A model generated the notes under the pieces. It was given only the letters and a program-made list of their open reading frames with translations, was not told the DNA's origin and searched no databases. Position numbers and translations under genes: made by a program. From Bryobacteraceae bacterium (GTDB lineage Bacteria; Acidobacteriota; Terriglobia; Bryobacterales; Bryobacteraceae), in the NCBI GenBank assembly GCA_025056455.1, contig JANWVY010000001.1, positions 62,001 to 126,000 of the forward strand: 64,000 nt of DNA, in the 5' to 3' direction. This document shows positions 34,670-42,875 of this stretch, piece by piece (the first letter of the stretch is position 1; every line of letters starts with the position of its first letter).

Positions 34670-35929
34670 GTGCATTCTCGGCGCAACGTGGCAGTCTGGG
34701 TTTGGACCTTAGCGTTCGTGTCGGGAAGTCTTACTTGGGCGCAACAACGTTTGGATCTTGCCAGTTTGGTCGAACAAGCGCTCGAACGAAACCCGGAGAT
34801 TTTAGCAGCGCAGAAACGCTATGAGGCCGCGCGTCAGCGACCGGCGCAGGCTGGGTCGCTGCCCGATCCGGTGTTTTCGCCGAGCTTTAACTCCAATGGC
34901 CGTCCATGGCCAGGAGCCCTGCTTGGTCTCGAACCCACGAGCAACATCGGATTCATGGTGAGCCAGGAAATTCCCTTCCCTGGCAAACGGCGGCTCGCCG
35001 GACAGATCGCGGCGCTTGAAGCCGCCGCCGAGTTCGAGCAGTACCAGCAGACCCGGGCTAGCGTGATCTCACGCGTGAAACAGGCCTACTACCGGCTGGC
35101 TTTCGTTTACCCCGCCCAGGGAATCCTCGAGCGTAATCTCAGCCTGCTCAGCGAGTTCATTGAAACGGCCCAGAACCGCTATACAGCGGGAAAAAGCGAT
35201 CAGGCGGAAATTTTCAAAGCCTATGCGCAGCAATCGCTCGTTGAGACGCGCCGCCTTTTGCTTGCGCGCGAGAGGCGCTCGCGAGAGGCTGAGCTCAACA
35301 GCTTGCTCAACCGCCGGCCGGGATCGCCCTTGCCGCAGCCCGAAGAGCTGCGCCAGGTCACGGTCCCGGTCGGTCTGGAGGAATTACTGGCAGCCGCACA
35401 AGAGAATTCGCCCCTCCTCCGCCGCGAGCAGCGGCTCGTTCAGCGCTCCGAGCAAGGCGTCAACCTGGCCCGGAAAGAGTTCTTGCCGGATGTCACGCTC
35501 AATGCTGGTTACTATCACATGGGCCGCATGCCCGATATGTTCATGTTCCGGGCCGACCTCAAAGCGCCGCTGTACTGGTTTCGCAAACAGCGAGCGGGCT
35601 TGGTTGAACAGTCACAGCAGCTGGCGCAAGCTCGCCGGGACTTTGAGGCTGCCCACCAGTCCTTGTTCTTTCGCATTCAGGATGACTACGCCCTGGCCGA
35701 AGCTTCCGCCCGGCTGGTAGAGATCTACCGGCAGAGCGTGATCCCGCAGGCCGGACTGGTACTTGAATCTTCACTGATCTCCTATCAAGCCGGCAAAACA
35801 GATCTGCTCGCCGTCTTGAACAACCAAATGGCCCTGCTTGAACACGAAATGAGCTATTGGGAGCAGCTGTTGAATTTGCATTTGGCGCTCGTACGCCTGG
35901 AGGAGGCCAGCGGAAGAAGACTGCTGTAA
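34670..35929 (+). CDS. TolC-family outer membrane efflux protein (CusC/CzcC-like)
   Basis: Outer-membrane channel subunit of the heavy-metal RND system. The 419 residues have a signal peptide (about 1-24, cleavage TWAQ) and two TolC-type repeats: LASLVEQALERNPEILAAQKR near the start and LEELLAAAQENSPLLRREQRL in the middle. Long coiled helices form the periplasmic tunnel. It starts at GTG 34670. It is the first gene of the efflux operon; the adaptor follows about 20 bp later. Confidence 0.9.
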   Translation: MHSRRNVAVWVWTLAFVSGSLTWAQQRLDLASLVEQALERNPEILAAQKRYEAARQRPAQAGSLPDPVFSPSFNSNGRPWPGALLGLEPTSNIGFMVSQEIPFPGKRRLAGQIAALEAAAEFEQYQQTRASVISRVKQAYYRLAFVYPAQGILERNLSLLSEFIETAQNRYTAGKSDQAEIFKAYAQQSLVETRRLLLARERRSREAELNSLLNRRPGSPLPQPEELRQVTVPVGLEELLAAAQENSPLLRREQRLVQRSEQGVNLARKEFLPDVTLNAGYYHMGRMPDMFMFRADLKAPLYWFRKQRAGLVEQSQQLAQARRDFEAAHQSLFFRIQDDYALAEASARLVEIYRQSVIPQAGLVLESSLISYQAGKTDLLAVLNNQMALLEHEMSYWEQLLNLHLALVRLEEASGRRLL

Positions 35930-35950
35930 AGCTTCTTGCTGGAAACGCAC

Positions 35951-37279
35951 ATGAATTTCCGACGGACTGCCCTTACGGCCGCACTGCTGAGCATCGCCTT
36001 CATCCTGGGTCTAAGCTTGGGACGCCGCCAGGCTGTCCACTTGCCTGAAGCCCACCAGCAGGAGGCTAACTACTACTGCCCCATGCACCCGCAGGTGCGA
36101 AGCGAAAAGCCGGGCAACTGCCCGATTTGCGGAATGAGGCTGGTCCAGCAAGAAGTCGCATCTGTGGCCGGCCAATCAGCCGCCGAAACTCTGTCCCTGC
36201 CGGCCGGAAGCTTTCGAGTCCCCCTAGAGAAACAGCAATTGATCGGCGTCACCTACGATACGGCCCGACTGACTTTGTTCTCCAAATCCGTCCGCAGCAC
36301 CGGGAGGGTGGCCGTCGACGAAACCCGGATTCGCAAGGTTCAAACCCGGCTCGAGGGATGGGTTGAGCATGTCTATGCGGCGGTCACTGGGAAATTCGTC
36401 GCGCAGGGTGAGCCTCTGCTATCCATCTCCAGTCCTGAGCTGCTAGCCCTTCAGCAAGAATATTTGCTGGCGCTTCGCAGTGAGAAGATTCTCGCCAGCA
36501 GCCCGCTAGTTTCAGGCAATCCGCACCCGCGCCAGATGATTGCGGCGGCGCGGCGGCGGTTGGAATTTTTCGAATTGAGCCCAGAACAACTTGAGCAGGT
36601 TGCCCGCACTCAGCAACCCATACCGCATTTTCTGGTTTCCGCTCCGCAAAGCGGCTACATCCTCGAACGCAAGGTTTTCCCAAAGCAGCGTGTCACGCCG
36701 GATTCTGAGCTTTATACGCTAGCGGATCTCAGCCGGGTGTGGGTCATTGCGGACCTCTTTGAAGCCGAGGCGCTGCTGGTTGGGACTGGCTCTCTAGCAC
36801 GAATCACGAGCGCCTCGAGGGGCCAGTGGAACGGGCGCGTTGCCCAGATCCAACCGCAGGTAGATGCCGAGACTCGAACCGTCAAAGTACGGATCGAAGT
36901 CGACAACCGCAACGGCGCTCTCAAGCCAGATCTGTTTGTCGATGTTGACTTCTACATCAATCTTGGCATGCGTCTCAGCGTCGCCTCGGAAGCCGTGCTC
37001 GATACCGGCCTGCGCAAGACCGTGTTCGTGGACCTGGGCGATGGCTATCTCCAGCCGCGGGCCGTTGTCACCGGAGAACAAGCCGAGGGACGAACGGAGA
37101 TTCTCAGCGGCTTGCAAGCGGGAGAGCGAGTGGTTGCCTCAGGGGCGTTCCTAATCGATTCCGAGAGCCAGCTCAACGCTTCGCGCTCCCAGGTTGCAGA
37201 TGGGGCCGCACAGCAAGCAGGGCGCTTGCCTGCCGGGAATCCCCCCACGTCGCAAGCCTCTCCACACAAGCATGATTAA
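35951..37279 (+). CDS. RND efflux periplasmic adaptor with heavy-metal-binding domain (CusB-like)
   Basis: 442-residue membrane-fusion protein. A membrane anchor or signal is at about 8-24. A heavy-metal-binding domain at about 41-65 (YYCPMHPQV ... GNCPICGMRLV) supplies Cys43, Met45, His46, Cys57, Cys60 and Met62 as ligands. It is followed by barrel-sandwich, hairpin and beta-barrel domains (GWVEHVYAAVTGKFVAQGEPL; SGYILERKVFPKQRV). ATG 35951 has GGAAA upstream; TTG 35936 is less likely. Its last 8 bp overlap the RND pump gene. Confidence 0.9.
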   Translation: MNFRRTALTAALLSIAFILGLSLGRRQAVHLPEAHQQEANYYCPMHPQVRSEKPGNCPICGMRLVQQEVASVAGQSAAETLSLPAGSFRVPLEKQQLIGVTYDTARLTLFSKSVRSTGRVAVDETRIRKVQTRLEGWVEHVYAAVTGKFVAQGEPLLSISSPELLALQQEYLLALRSEKILASSPLVSGNPHPRQMIAAARRRLEFFELSPEQLEQVARTQQPIPHFLVSAPQSGYILERKVFPKQRVTPDSELYTLADLSRVWVIADLFEAEALLVGTGSLARITSASRGQWNGRVAQIQPQVDAETRTVKVRIEVDNRNGALKPDLFVDVDFYINLGMRLSVASEAVLDTGLRKTVFVDLGDGYLQPRAVVTGEQAEGRTEILSGLQAGERVVASGAFLIDSESQLNASRSQVADGAAQQAGRLPAGNPPTSQASPHKHD

Positions 37280-40200
37280 CGCGGTGATCGAATTTTCAGC
37301 GCGTAATCCAGTGGTCATCTTCCTGGTGACCGGATGCCTCGTGCTAGCTGGCTTTTTCTCTCTTGGTCAGATTGCCCTCGATGCAATCCCAGATTTGAGC
37401 GACCCACAAGTGATTGTCTACTCCCAGTGGGACCGCAGCCCAGATATCCTCGAGGACCAGGTCACTTATCCCATCGTCACCGCGCTCATGGGCGCGCCCG
37501 GCGTCAAGGATGTGCGGGGCATCTCCGATTTCGGCTCCTCGTTTGTTTACGTCATTTTCGAGGAGGGGGTGGACCTTTACTGGGCCCGGGCGCGCACACT
37601 TGAGTCTCTTGCGTCCGTACTGCCACGGCTTCCACAAGGCGTGAAAACCGAACTCGGACCCGACGCCACAGGCCTGGGTTGGATCTTCCAATATGTTCTG
37701 GTTGATGAAAGCGGCCAACACTCCCTTGCGAGTTTGCGCTCCTTACAGGACTGGTTTCTTCGCTACCAGTTAAAGTCGGCGCCAGGGGTGGCGGAAGTAG
37801 CCTCCTTGGGCGGATTCGTCCGGCAGTACCAGGTGCAAGTCGACCCCAACCGACTCCGCGCCTACGGCCTTCCCATGAGCCGCGTTGTGGAAGCTGTGCG
37901 CGCCGGAAACAGCGATGTTGGCGCAAAACTCGTGGAAGCAAGTGGTGCCGAGTACATGGTGCGCGGGCGCGGCTACGTGAAGTCGCCCGAAGACATCGCA
38001 GAGATCGTGCTACTCGCAAGCCCAAATGGAGTGCCCGTCCGGGTAAAGGATATCGGGAAGGTAACGCTCGGCCCGGATTTGCGCCGGGGCCTCGCGGAAT
38101 GGAACGGCACTGGCGAGGCCGTTTCCGGCATCATCGTGATGCGGCAGCGCGAAAACGCACTCCAGGTCATTGACCAGGTCAAAGCGCGCCTAAGTGAACT
38201 TGCCCCTAGCCTGCCCCAGGGGGTCAAAATCCGAACCGCCTACGACCGCTCGGATTTCATTCGCCGCTGCATTCAGACGCTACAACACACACTGACTGAA
38301 GAAGTGCTCATCGTCTGTTTGGTGATTTTGCTTTTTCTCTGGCACATTCCAAGCGCGCTCATTCCAGCAGTCACCATTCCCATTGCCGTGCTCATCTCCT
38401 TCGTGCCCGTGGCGATGCTGGGCGTCACAGCCAACATCATGTCGCTGGGTGGCATCGCCATTGCCATCGGCGCCATGGTGGATGCGGCGATTGTTGTTGT
38501 CGAACAAACCCATAAGCGACTCGAGCAATGGGATCGGAGCGGCCGCCAAGAAGACTACCGTGAGGTCGTGATCCAGGCCGTGAAAGAGGTTGCAGGCCCG
38601 AGCTTCTTTGCGCTCCTGGTCATTGCTGTTTCGTTTTTTCCCGTGCTGGCACTCGAAGCGCAAGAGGGACGTTTGTTCCGGCCTCTGGCCTACACCAAAA
38701 ATCTCTCCATGCTGGTGGCTGCGGTGCTGGCAATTACGCTAGACCCAGCCTTGCGAATCGTCTTCACGCACCTGCGCCCGTTCGCCTTCCGGCCTCGCTG
38801 GCTGTCGCGACTAATCACGGCGGTATGGATCGGCAAAATCTATTCCGAAGAGCAGCACCCGGCGAGCCGCCTCCTCATCCGCCTCTACGATCCAGTGTGC
38901 CGGTTCGCCCTCGAATACAAGTACGGCGTGATTGTCGGCGCGCTGCTGCTGGTAGCTATCACCATTCCTGTTTACCAGCGTCTTGGATCCGAGTTTATGC
39001 CGCCGCTCGATGAGGGGGATTTGCTCTACATGCCTTCGACGCCGCCGGGCATTTCGATCAGCGAGGCACAAAGGTTGATTCAAGTGCAAAATCGTCTGAT
39101 CCGCGAGTTCCCGGAGGTAGAAAACGTTCTCGGGAAGGCCGGGCGGGCCGAAACCGCAACCGATCCAGCTCCTCTCTCCATGTTCGAAACCATTATTCAG
39201 CTGAAGCCCAAACACGAGTGGCGCAAAGTCCAGCAGTGGTATTCCAGTTGGGATTGGGCTCCTCCATGGCTTCTGGCGATTTGCCGCCGCATTTCTCCCG
39301 ACCACATCACCACCGAGCAGTTGATTGAACAGATGAATGAAGCCCTGCGCTTGCCCGGTGTGTCGAATGCCTGGACCATGCCGATTAAAAACCGGGTGGA
39401 CATGCTCACCACGGGCATCCGTACGCCAGTCGGTATAAAAATCTTTGGTGCGGACGCACGGCGAATCGAGCAAATCGGGCTTGAGCTGGAAGCCTTGCTC
39501 GCGCGTTTGCGGGGCACGCGCAACGTTTTCGCTGAACGCAGCGCAGGCGGCTATTTTCTGGATTTTGAATGGAAACGGGCCGAGCTTGCCCGTTACGGCC
39601 TCACGGTTGAGCAGGCGCAGGAAACCCTGATGAGTTCAGTGGGCGGCGTTACTGTCTCCACCACCGTGGAAGGACAAGAACGCTACCCCATCCAGGTGCG
39701 CTATTTTGCAGACTTCCGCGGGAATCTCGACAGCCTGCGTAAAATTCTTATCCCCGTCGCGGGCGGGCGCGCCCACGTCCCCGCCTCCCAACTCGCCAAC
39801 ATCCGAATCGTACCCGGACCGTCCATGCTGCGCGACGAAAACGGCATGCTAGCGGGATACGTGTATGTCGATGTCGCCGGCCGCGACCTTGCTGATTATG
39901 TCGAGGAGGCAAAAAGGGTAGCGGCGAAACACCTGGTGTTGCCTCCCGGCTACGCCCTGCGCTGGAGCGGCCAGTATGAAGCGATCCAACGGGTTCGACA
40001 ACGGCTCCGCTGGATTGTTCCCCTCACGCTGTGTCTCATCCTTGTGCTGCTTTTCTTCAACACGAAGTCACTGACAAAAACTTTTCTGATTCTGCTCGCT
40101 GCGCCCTTTTCCGCCGTAGGGGCAGTGTGGCTGCTTTATTTGCTGAACTACAACATGAGCGTTGGCGTGTGGGTCGGCTTGATCGCCCTGTTAGGCGTCG

Positions 40201-40541
40201 ATGCGGAAACCGCGGTTTTCATGCTGCTTTACCTCGATCTGGCCTATGAAAAGGCCAAACAGCAAGGACGTTTGAGAAACCTCGCGGAGCTAAGGGAGGC
40301 GATCCGCGAAGGCGCCGTGCAGCGAATCCGCCCCAAGTTTATGACCGTGGCCACGATGTTCGTAGGCTTAGTGCCGATTCTGTGGTCTACAGGAGCCGGA
40401 TCCGACGTGCTGAAACGGATCGCTGCTCCCATGGTTGGCGGGATTTTTTCCTCCTTTTTGCTTGAGCTGATTGTCTATCCCGCGCTGTATGAGGTTTGGA
40501 AATGGCATTTCGACATCAAACCGCGACTCGCGCGAGCCTAA
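37272..40541 (+). CDS. Heavy-metal efflux RND pump (CusA/CzcA family)
   Basis: Inner-membrane proton-driven pump of 1089 residues. The TM4 Asp is in GAMVDAAIVVVEQ, the TM10 Glu in VDAETAVFML and the TM11 Lys in RIRPKFMT, so the proton relay is intact. Of the CusA methionine triad only the first is seen (RVDMLTTG). The second position reads ARYGL and the third lies in PVAGGRAHV, so Cu(I)/Ag(I) handling as in E. coli CusA is doubtful. ATG 37272 overlaps the adaptor by 8 bp; a longer reading from 37194 duplicates adaptor coding sequence. Confidence 0.92.
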   Translation: MINAVIEFSARNPVVIFLVTGCLVLAGFFSLGQIALDAIPDLSDPQVIVYSQWDRSPDILEDQVTYPIVTALMGAPGVKDVRGISDFGSSFVYVIFEEGVDLYWARARTLESLASVLPRLPQGVKTELGPDATGLGWIFQYVLVDESGQHSLASLRSLQDWFLRYQLKSAPGVAEVASLGGFVRQYQVQVDPNRLRAYGLPMSRVVEAVRAGNSDVGAKLVEASGAEYMVRGRGYVKSPEDIAEIVLLASPNGVPVRVKDIGKVTLGPDLRRGLAEWNGTGEAVSGIIVMRQRENALQVIDQVKARLSELAPSLPQGVKIRTAYDRSDFIRRCIQTLQHTLTEEVLIVCLVILLFLWHIPSALIPAVTIPIAVLISFVPVAMLGVTANIMSLGGIAIAIGAMVDAAIVVVEQTHKRLEQWDRSGRQEDYREVVIQAVKEVAGPSFFALLVIAVSFFPVLALEAQEGRLFRPLAYTKNLSMLVAAVLAITLDPALRIVFTHLRPFAFRPRWLSRLITAVWIGKIYSEEQHPASRLLIRLYDPVCRFALEYKYGVIVGALLLVAITIPVYQRLGSEFMPPLDEGDLLYMPSTPPGISISEAQRLIQVQNRLIREFPEVENVLGKAGRAETATDPAPLSMFETIIQLKPKHEWRKVQQWYSSWDWAPPWLLAICRRISPDHITTEQLIEQMNEALRLPGVSNAWTMPIKNRVDMLTTGIRTPVGIKIFGADARRIEQIGLELEALLARLRGTRNVFAERSAGGYFLDFEWKRAELARYGLTVEQAQETLMSSVGGVTVSTTVEGQERYPIQVRYFADFRGNLDSLRKILIPVAGGRAHVPASQLANIRIVPGPSMLRDENGMLAGYVYVDVAGRDLADYVEEAKRVAAKHLVLPPGYALRWSGQYEAIQRVRQRLRWIVPLTLCLILVLLFFNTKSLTKTFLILLAAPFSAVGAVWLLYLLNYNMSVGVWVGLIALLGVDAETAVFMLLYLDLAYEKAKQQGRLRNLAELREAIREGAVQRIRPKFMTVATMFVGLVPILWSTGAGSDVLKRIAAPMVGGIFSSFLLELIVYPALYEVWKWHFDIKPRLARA

Positions 40542-41299
40542 TCGCGCTGTTCTTCCTGCACAGTTTGTCTCTCGCAGCCGACTTGCGGGTCACTGTCCGC
40601 CTCAAGCGTGTTGGCAGGGACCAGCTGGGCCAGCTGCTGGTTCACGATCAAGGTCTTTCCTTCCAGCCCTCGGAGCGCAAGCAAAGCTCGAAGTCACGGA
40701 ACAGACGGGGTGCAAACCTACGTTCAGACTGGCCCTACAGCGAGATACAGCAGCTCTGGGTGTCCGCGGACAAGCTGGTCTTGCTGACTTACAAGGACCG
40801 CAAATGGAGACTGGGCTCCGACCAGGGGTACACGTTCTTCGCCACAGCCGACCGTGCGGGCGGACCAGACTTTCGCCTTGTCTACGAAAAGCTCAAAAAT
40901 AGGTCAACTCCTCGTCTCGTAGTGGCGTTGGCCGATCCGCCCTCCAGACCCCTTTGGTCAAGTCGGGTTAAGTTACAGGGTTTGCTCGAAGGCTCGGAGG
41001 GAGAGCTAATGATGGGAGAGGACCGCATCGTTTATCAGACCGATCGCCAGCACCAGGCCCGAACGTGGCGCTTCGAAGATCTGGAAAACGTTTTTCAGAG
41101 CGACCGCTACCACCTGACGCTGGTCAGCTGGGAACGCGCGTGGCTTCAATATGAATCGCGCCGCGCGTTCAACTTCCAGCTGAAGGAACCGCTCGAGGAG
41201 AGCAGATTCCAAACGCTTTGGAGAAAAGTCCAGGTCGTCCATGGCTTGGAAATGTTCCGCTTCGATGCGGCTGGCCAGGTTTCCCCAGCTGCACGTTGA
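40502..41299 (+). CDS. Secreted protein of unknown function, last gene of the efflux operon
   Basis: 265 residues with a signal peptide (about 1-25, cleavage SLAAD). I recognise no family. It is predicted beta-rich and basic, with RRGANLRSDWPYSEIQQLW and two similar segments around VRLKRVGRDQLGQLLVHDQG and SSRVKLQGLLEGSEGELMMGEDR, each followed by a strand ending near a Trp. This suggests two copies of one beta module. It overlaps the pump gene by 40 bp with GAGG upstream of ATG 40502, so it is coupled to the pump and probably a periplasmic accessory. Confidence 0.65.
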   Translation: MAFRHQTATRASLIALFFLHSLSLAADLRVTVRLKRVGRDQLGQLLVHDQGLSFQPSERKQSSKSRNRRGANLRSDWPYSEIQQLWVSADKLVLLTYKDRKWRLGSDQGYTFFATADRAGGPDFRLVYEKLKNRSTPRLVVALADPPSRPLWSSRVKLQGLLEGSEGELMMGEDRIVYQTDRQHQARTWRFEDLENVFQSDRYHLTLVSWERAWLQYESRRAFNFQLKEPLEESRFQTLWRKVQVVHGLEMFRFDAAGQVSPAAR

Positions 41300-41307
41300 A
41301 ACTTCCC

Positions 41308-41362
41308 CCGGGCCAACCCTGCGCTTCGGGCTGAGCACCAAGGCCCGGTAGGAGGCAGGGTT
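41308..41362 (+). promoter_or_regulatory. Interleaved inverted repeats (possible RNA pseudoknot) upstream of the response regulator
   Basis: CCGGGCC (41308-41314) can pair with GGCCCGG (41342-41348), and the adjacent AACCCTGC (41315-41322) with GCAGGGTT (41355-41362), all perfect. The order A-B-A'-B' is that of an H-type pseudoknot or two exclusive hairpins. B' ends just before a possible small start codon and abuts an AGGAGG at 41350-41355. Confidence 0.4.
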
Positions 41363-41363
41363 T

Positions 41364-41402
41364 GTGAACTGTGGATGTCTCTGTTCTCCTCCCGTGGGAT
41401 AA
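41364..41402 (+). CDS. Possible 12-residue Cys-rich leader peptide
   Basis: GTG at 41364 is preceded by a perfect AGGAGG (41350-41355) with 8-nt spacing and opens a 12-codon frame encoding MNCGCLCSPPVG before TAA at 41400. Three TGT codons give a CxCxC pattern. It lies 28 bp upstream of the sigma54-type regulator, within a structured stretch. Translation or metal binding could signal to the downstream gene. Such short frames also occur by chance, so this is a hypothesis. Confidence 0.3.
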   Translation: MNCGCLCSPPVG

Positions 41403-41430
41403 TCGCAAGCGGGCTTACCAGTTACGAATC

Positions 41431-42828
41431 ATGATGGAACTAAGCTCGAGCACCCGCCCCCGAATCCTAGTGGTCGACGACGAAGAAGGCCTCCGCCGGG
41501 TGACGCAGCTGAAGCTCAAACAAGGCGGGTATGATGCCGTGACCGCGGCCGACGGCGCCGCAGCGCTGGACATCCTCGCCCGCCAGCCGCAAGATCTCGT
41601 GATTACCGATCTCAAAATGCCTGGAATGTCAGGCATGGAGCTGTTGCGGCGAATCAAAGACGAATATCCGGAAGTCATTGTCATTGTCGTCACTGCCTTC
41701 GGCACAATCCAATCCGCAGTGGAGGCCATGCGCTTAGGCGCCTATGACTACATCATTAAGCCGTTGAACAACGAGGCGCTCCAAATGGTGGTTTCCCGCG
41801 CACTGGAGCATCACCGGCTCAAGGAGGAGGTGAGCTCTCTCCGTCAAGCCATTGACCGGAAATATGGCTTCGAACACATCATCGGGCGGTCGAAAAACCT
41901 GCTCATGACGCTCGACGATGCTGCACGAGCCGCCCGCACGGACGCGACCGTTTTGATTCAAGGCGAAACAGGAACCGGAAAAGAGCTCCTCGCAAAGGCC
42001 ATCCATTTCAATAGCCCCAGAAAAAATAAACCTTTCGTCATCATCAATTGTGGGGCCATTCCGAAAGAACTACTTGAATCTGAGCTCTTCGGCCACACCC
42101 GGGGCTCGTTTACTGGCGCCGTGACGGCGAAAAAAGGCCGTATCGAAATGGCGGAGGACGGCACCCTCTTTTTGGACGAAATTGGCGAGATGCCGCTAGA
42201 ACTCCAGGTGAAACTTCTGCGGCTGATCCAGGAACGCGAGATCGAGAAAATTGGGGCCACCGCCCCCATCAAGGTGAATGTTCGAATCGTTGCCGCAACC
42301 CACCGAAACCTTCAGGCGATGGTGGAAGATGGCACGTTTCGCGAAGACCTGTATTACCGTCTCGCGGTGATCCCTCTCGTGTTGCCCCCGCTCCGGGAAC
42401 GGGCTGCCGACATTCCCGAACTCGTTGCCGTGTTCCTGGCCAAATATAAGCAAAAAATGAACCGGCCGGAACTGACCCTGCCTCCGGCTCTGATGCCTCG
42501 TTTCCAGGCTTACCGCTGGCCGGGCAACATCCGCGAACTGGAGAACGTCGTGGAAAGGCTCGTTGTGCTGGCACGGGGAAACGAGATTCTATTGGAAGAT
42601 CTGCCCGAGGCGTTGCGACGTGAGCGGCCAGCATTGGATACTCTTCAGCTGGATTTGCCTCCCTCCGGCATTAGCCTGGAAAGCGTGGAGCGGGAGCTGG
42701 TGCTGCGCGCGCTGGAACTGACCGGTTGGAACCAGACCAAAGCCGCACAGTATCTCGATATCAGCCGCAAGCAGTTGATCTATCGAATGGAGAAATTCGG
42801 CTTACGGCGTGATCGCGAAGACGATTAG
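41431..42828 (+). CDS. Sigma54-dependent response regulator (NtrC family)
   Basis: 465-residue enhancer-binding protein. The receiver domain has acidic Asp16/Asp17 and phospho-acceptor Asp60. The AAA+ domain has Walker A GETGTGKE (178-185), a sigma54-contacting loop GSFTGA (225-230, Ser replacing Ala of the usual GAFTGA) and Walker B GTLFLDE (244-250). The C-terminal Fis-type HTH has NQTKAAQYLDISRKQLIYRM. It closes the efflux cluster whose other end carries the kinase. ATG 41431 chosen; GTG 41371 would add 20 unfamily-like residues. A GATAAT box is at 41398-41403. Confidence 0.92.
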   Translation: MMELSSSTRPRILVVDDEEGLRRVTQLKLKQGGYDAVTAADGAAALDILARQPQDLVITDLKMPGMSGMELLRRIKDEYPEVIVIVVTAFGTIQSAVEAMRLGAYDYIIKPLNNEALQMVVSRALEHHRLKEEVSSLRQAIDRKYGFEHIIGRSKNLLMTLDDAARAARTDATVLIQGETGTGKELLAKAIHFNSPRKNKPFVIINCGAIPKELLESELFGHTRGSFTGAVTAKKGRIEMAEDGTLFLDEIGEMPLELQVKLLRLIQEREIEKIGATAPIKVNVRIVAATHRNLQAMVEDGTFREDLYYRLAVIPLVLPPLRERAADIPELVAVFLAKYKQKMNRPELTLPPALMPRFQAYRWPGNIRELENVVERLVVLARGNEILLEDLPEALRRERPALDTLQLDLPPSGISLESVERELVLRALELTGWNQTKAAQYLDISRKQLIYRMEKFGLRRDREDD

Positions 42829-42875
42829 AGCCGGCGCTGGGCGAGCAAAACGTTGCTAGACTAGGAAGTACAGAC

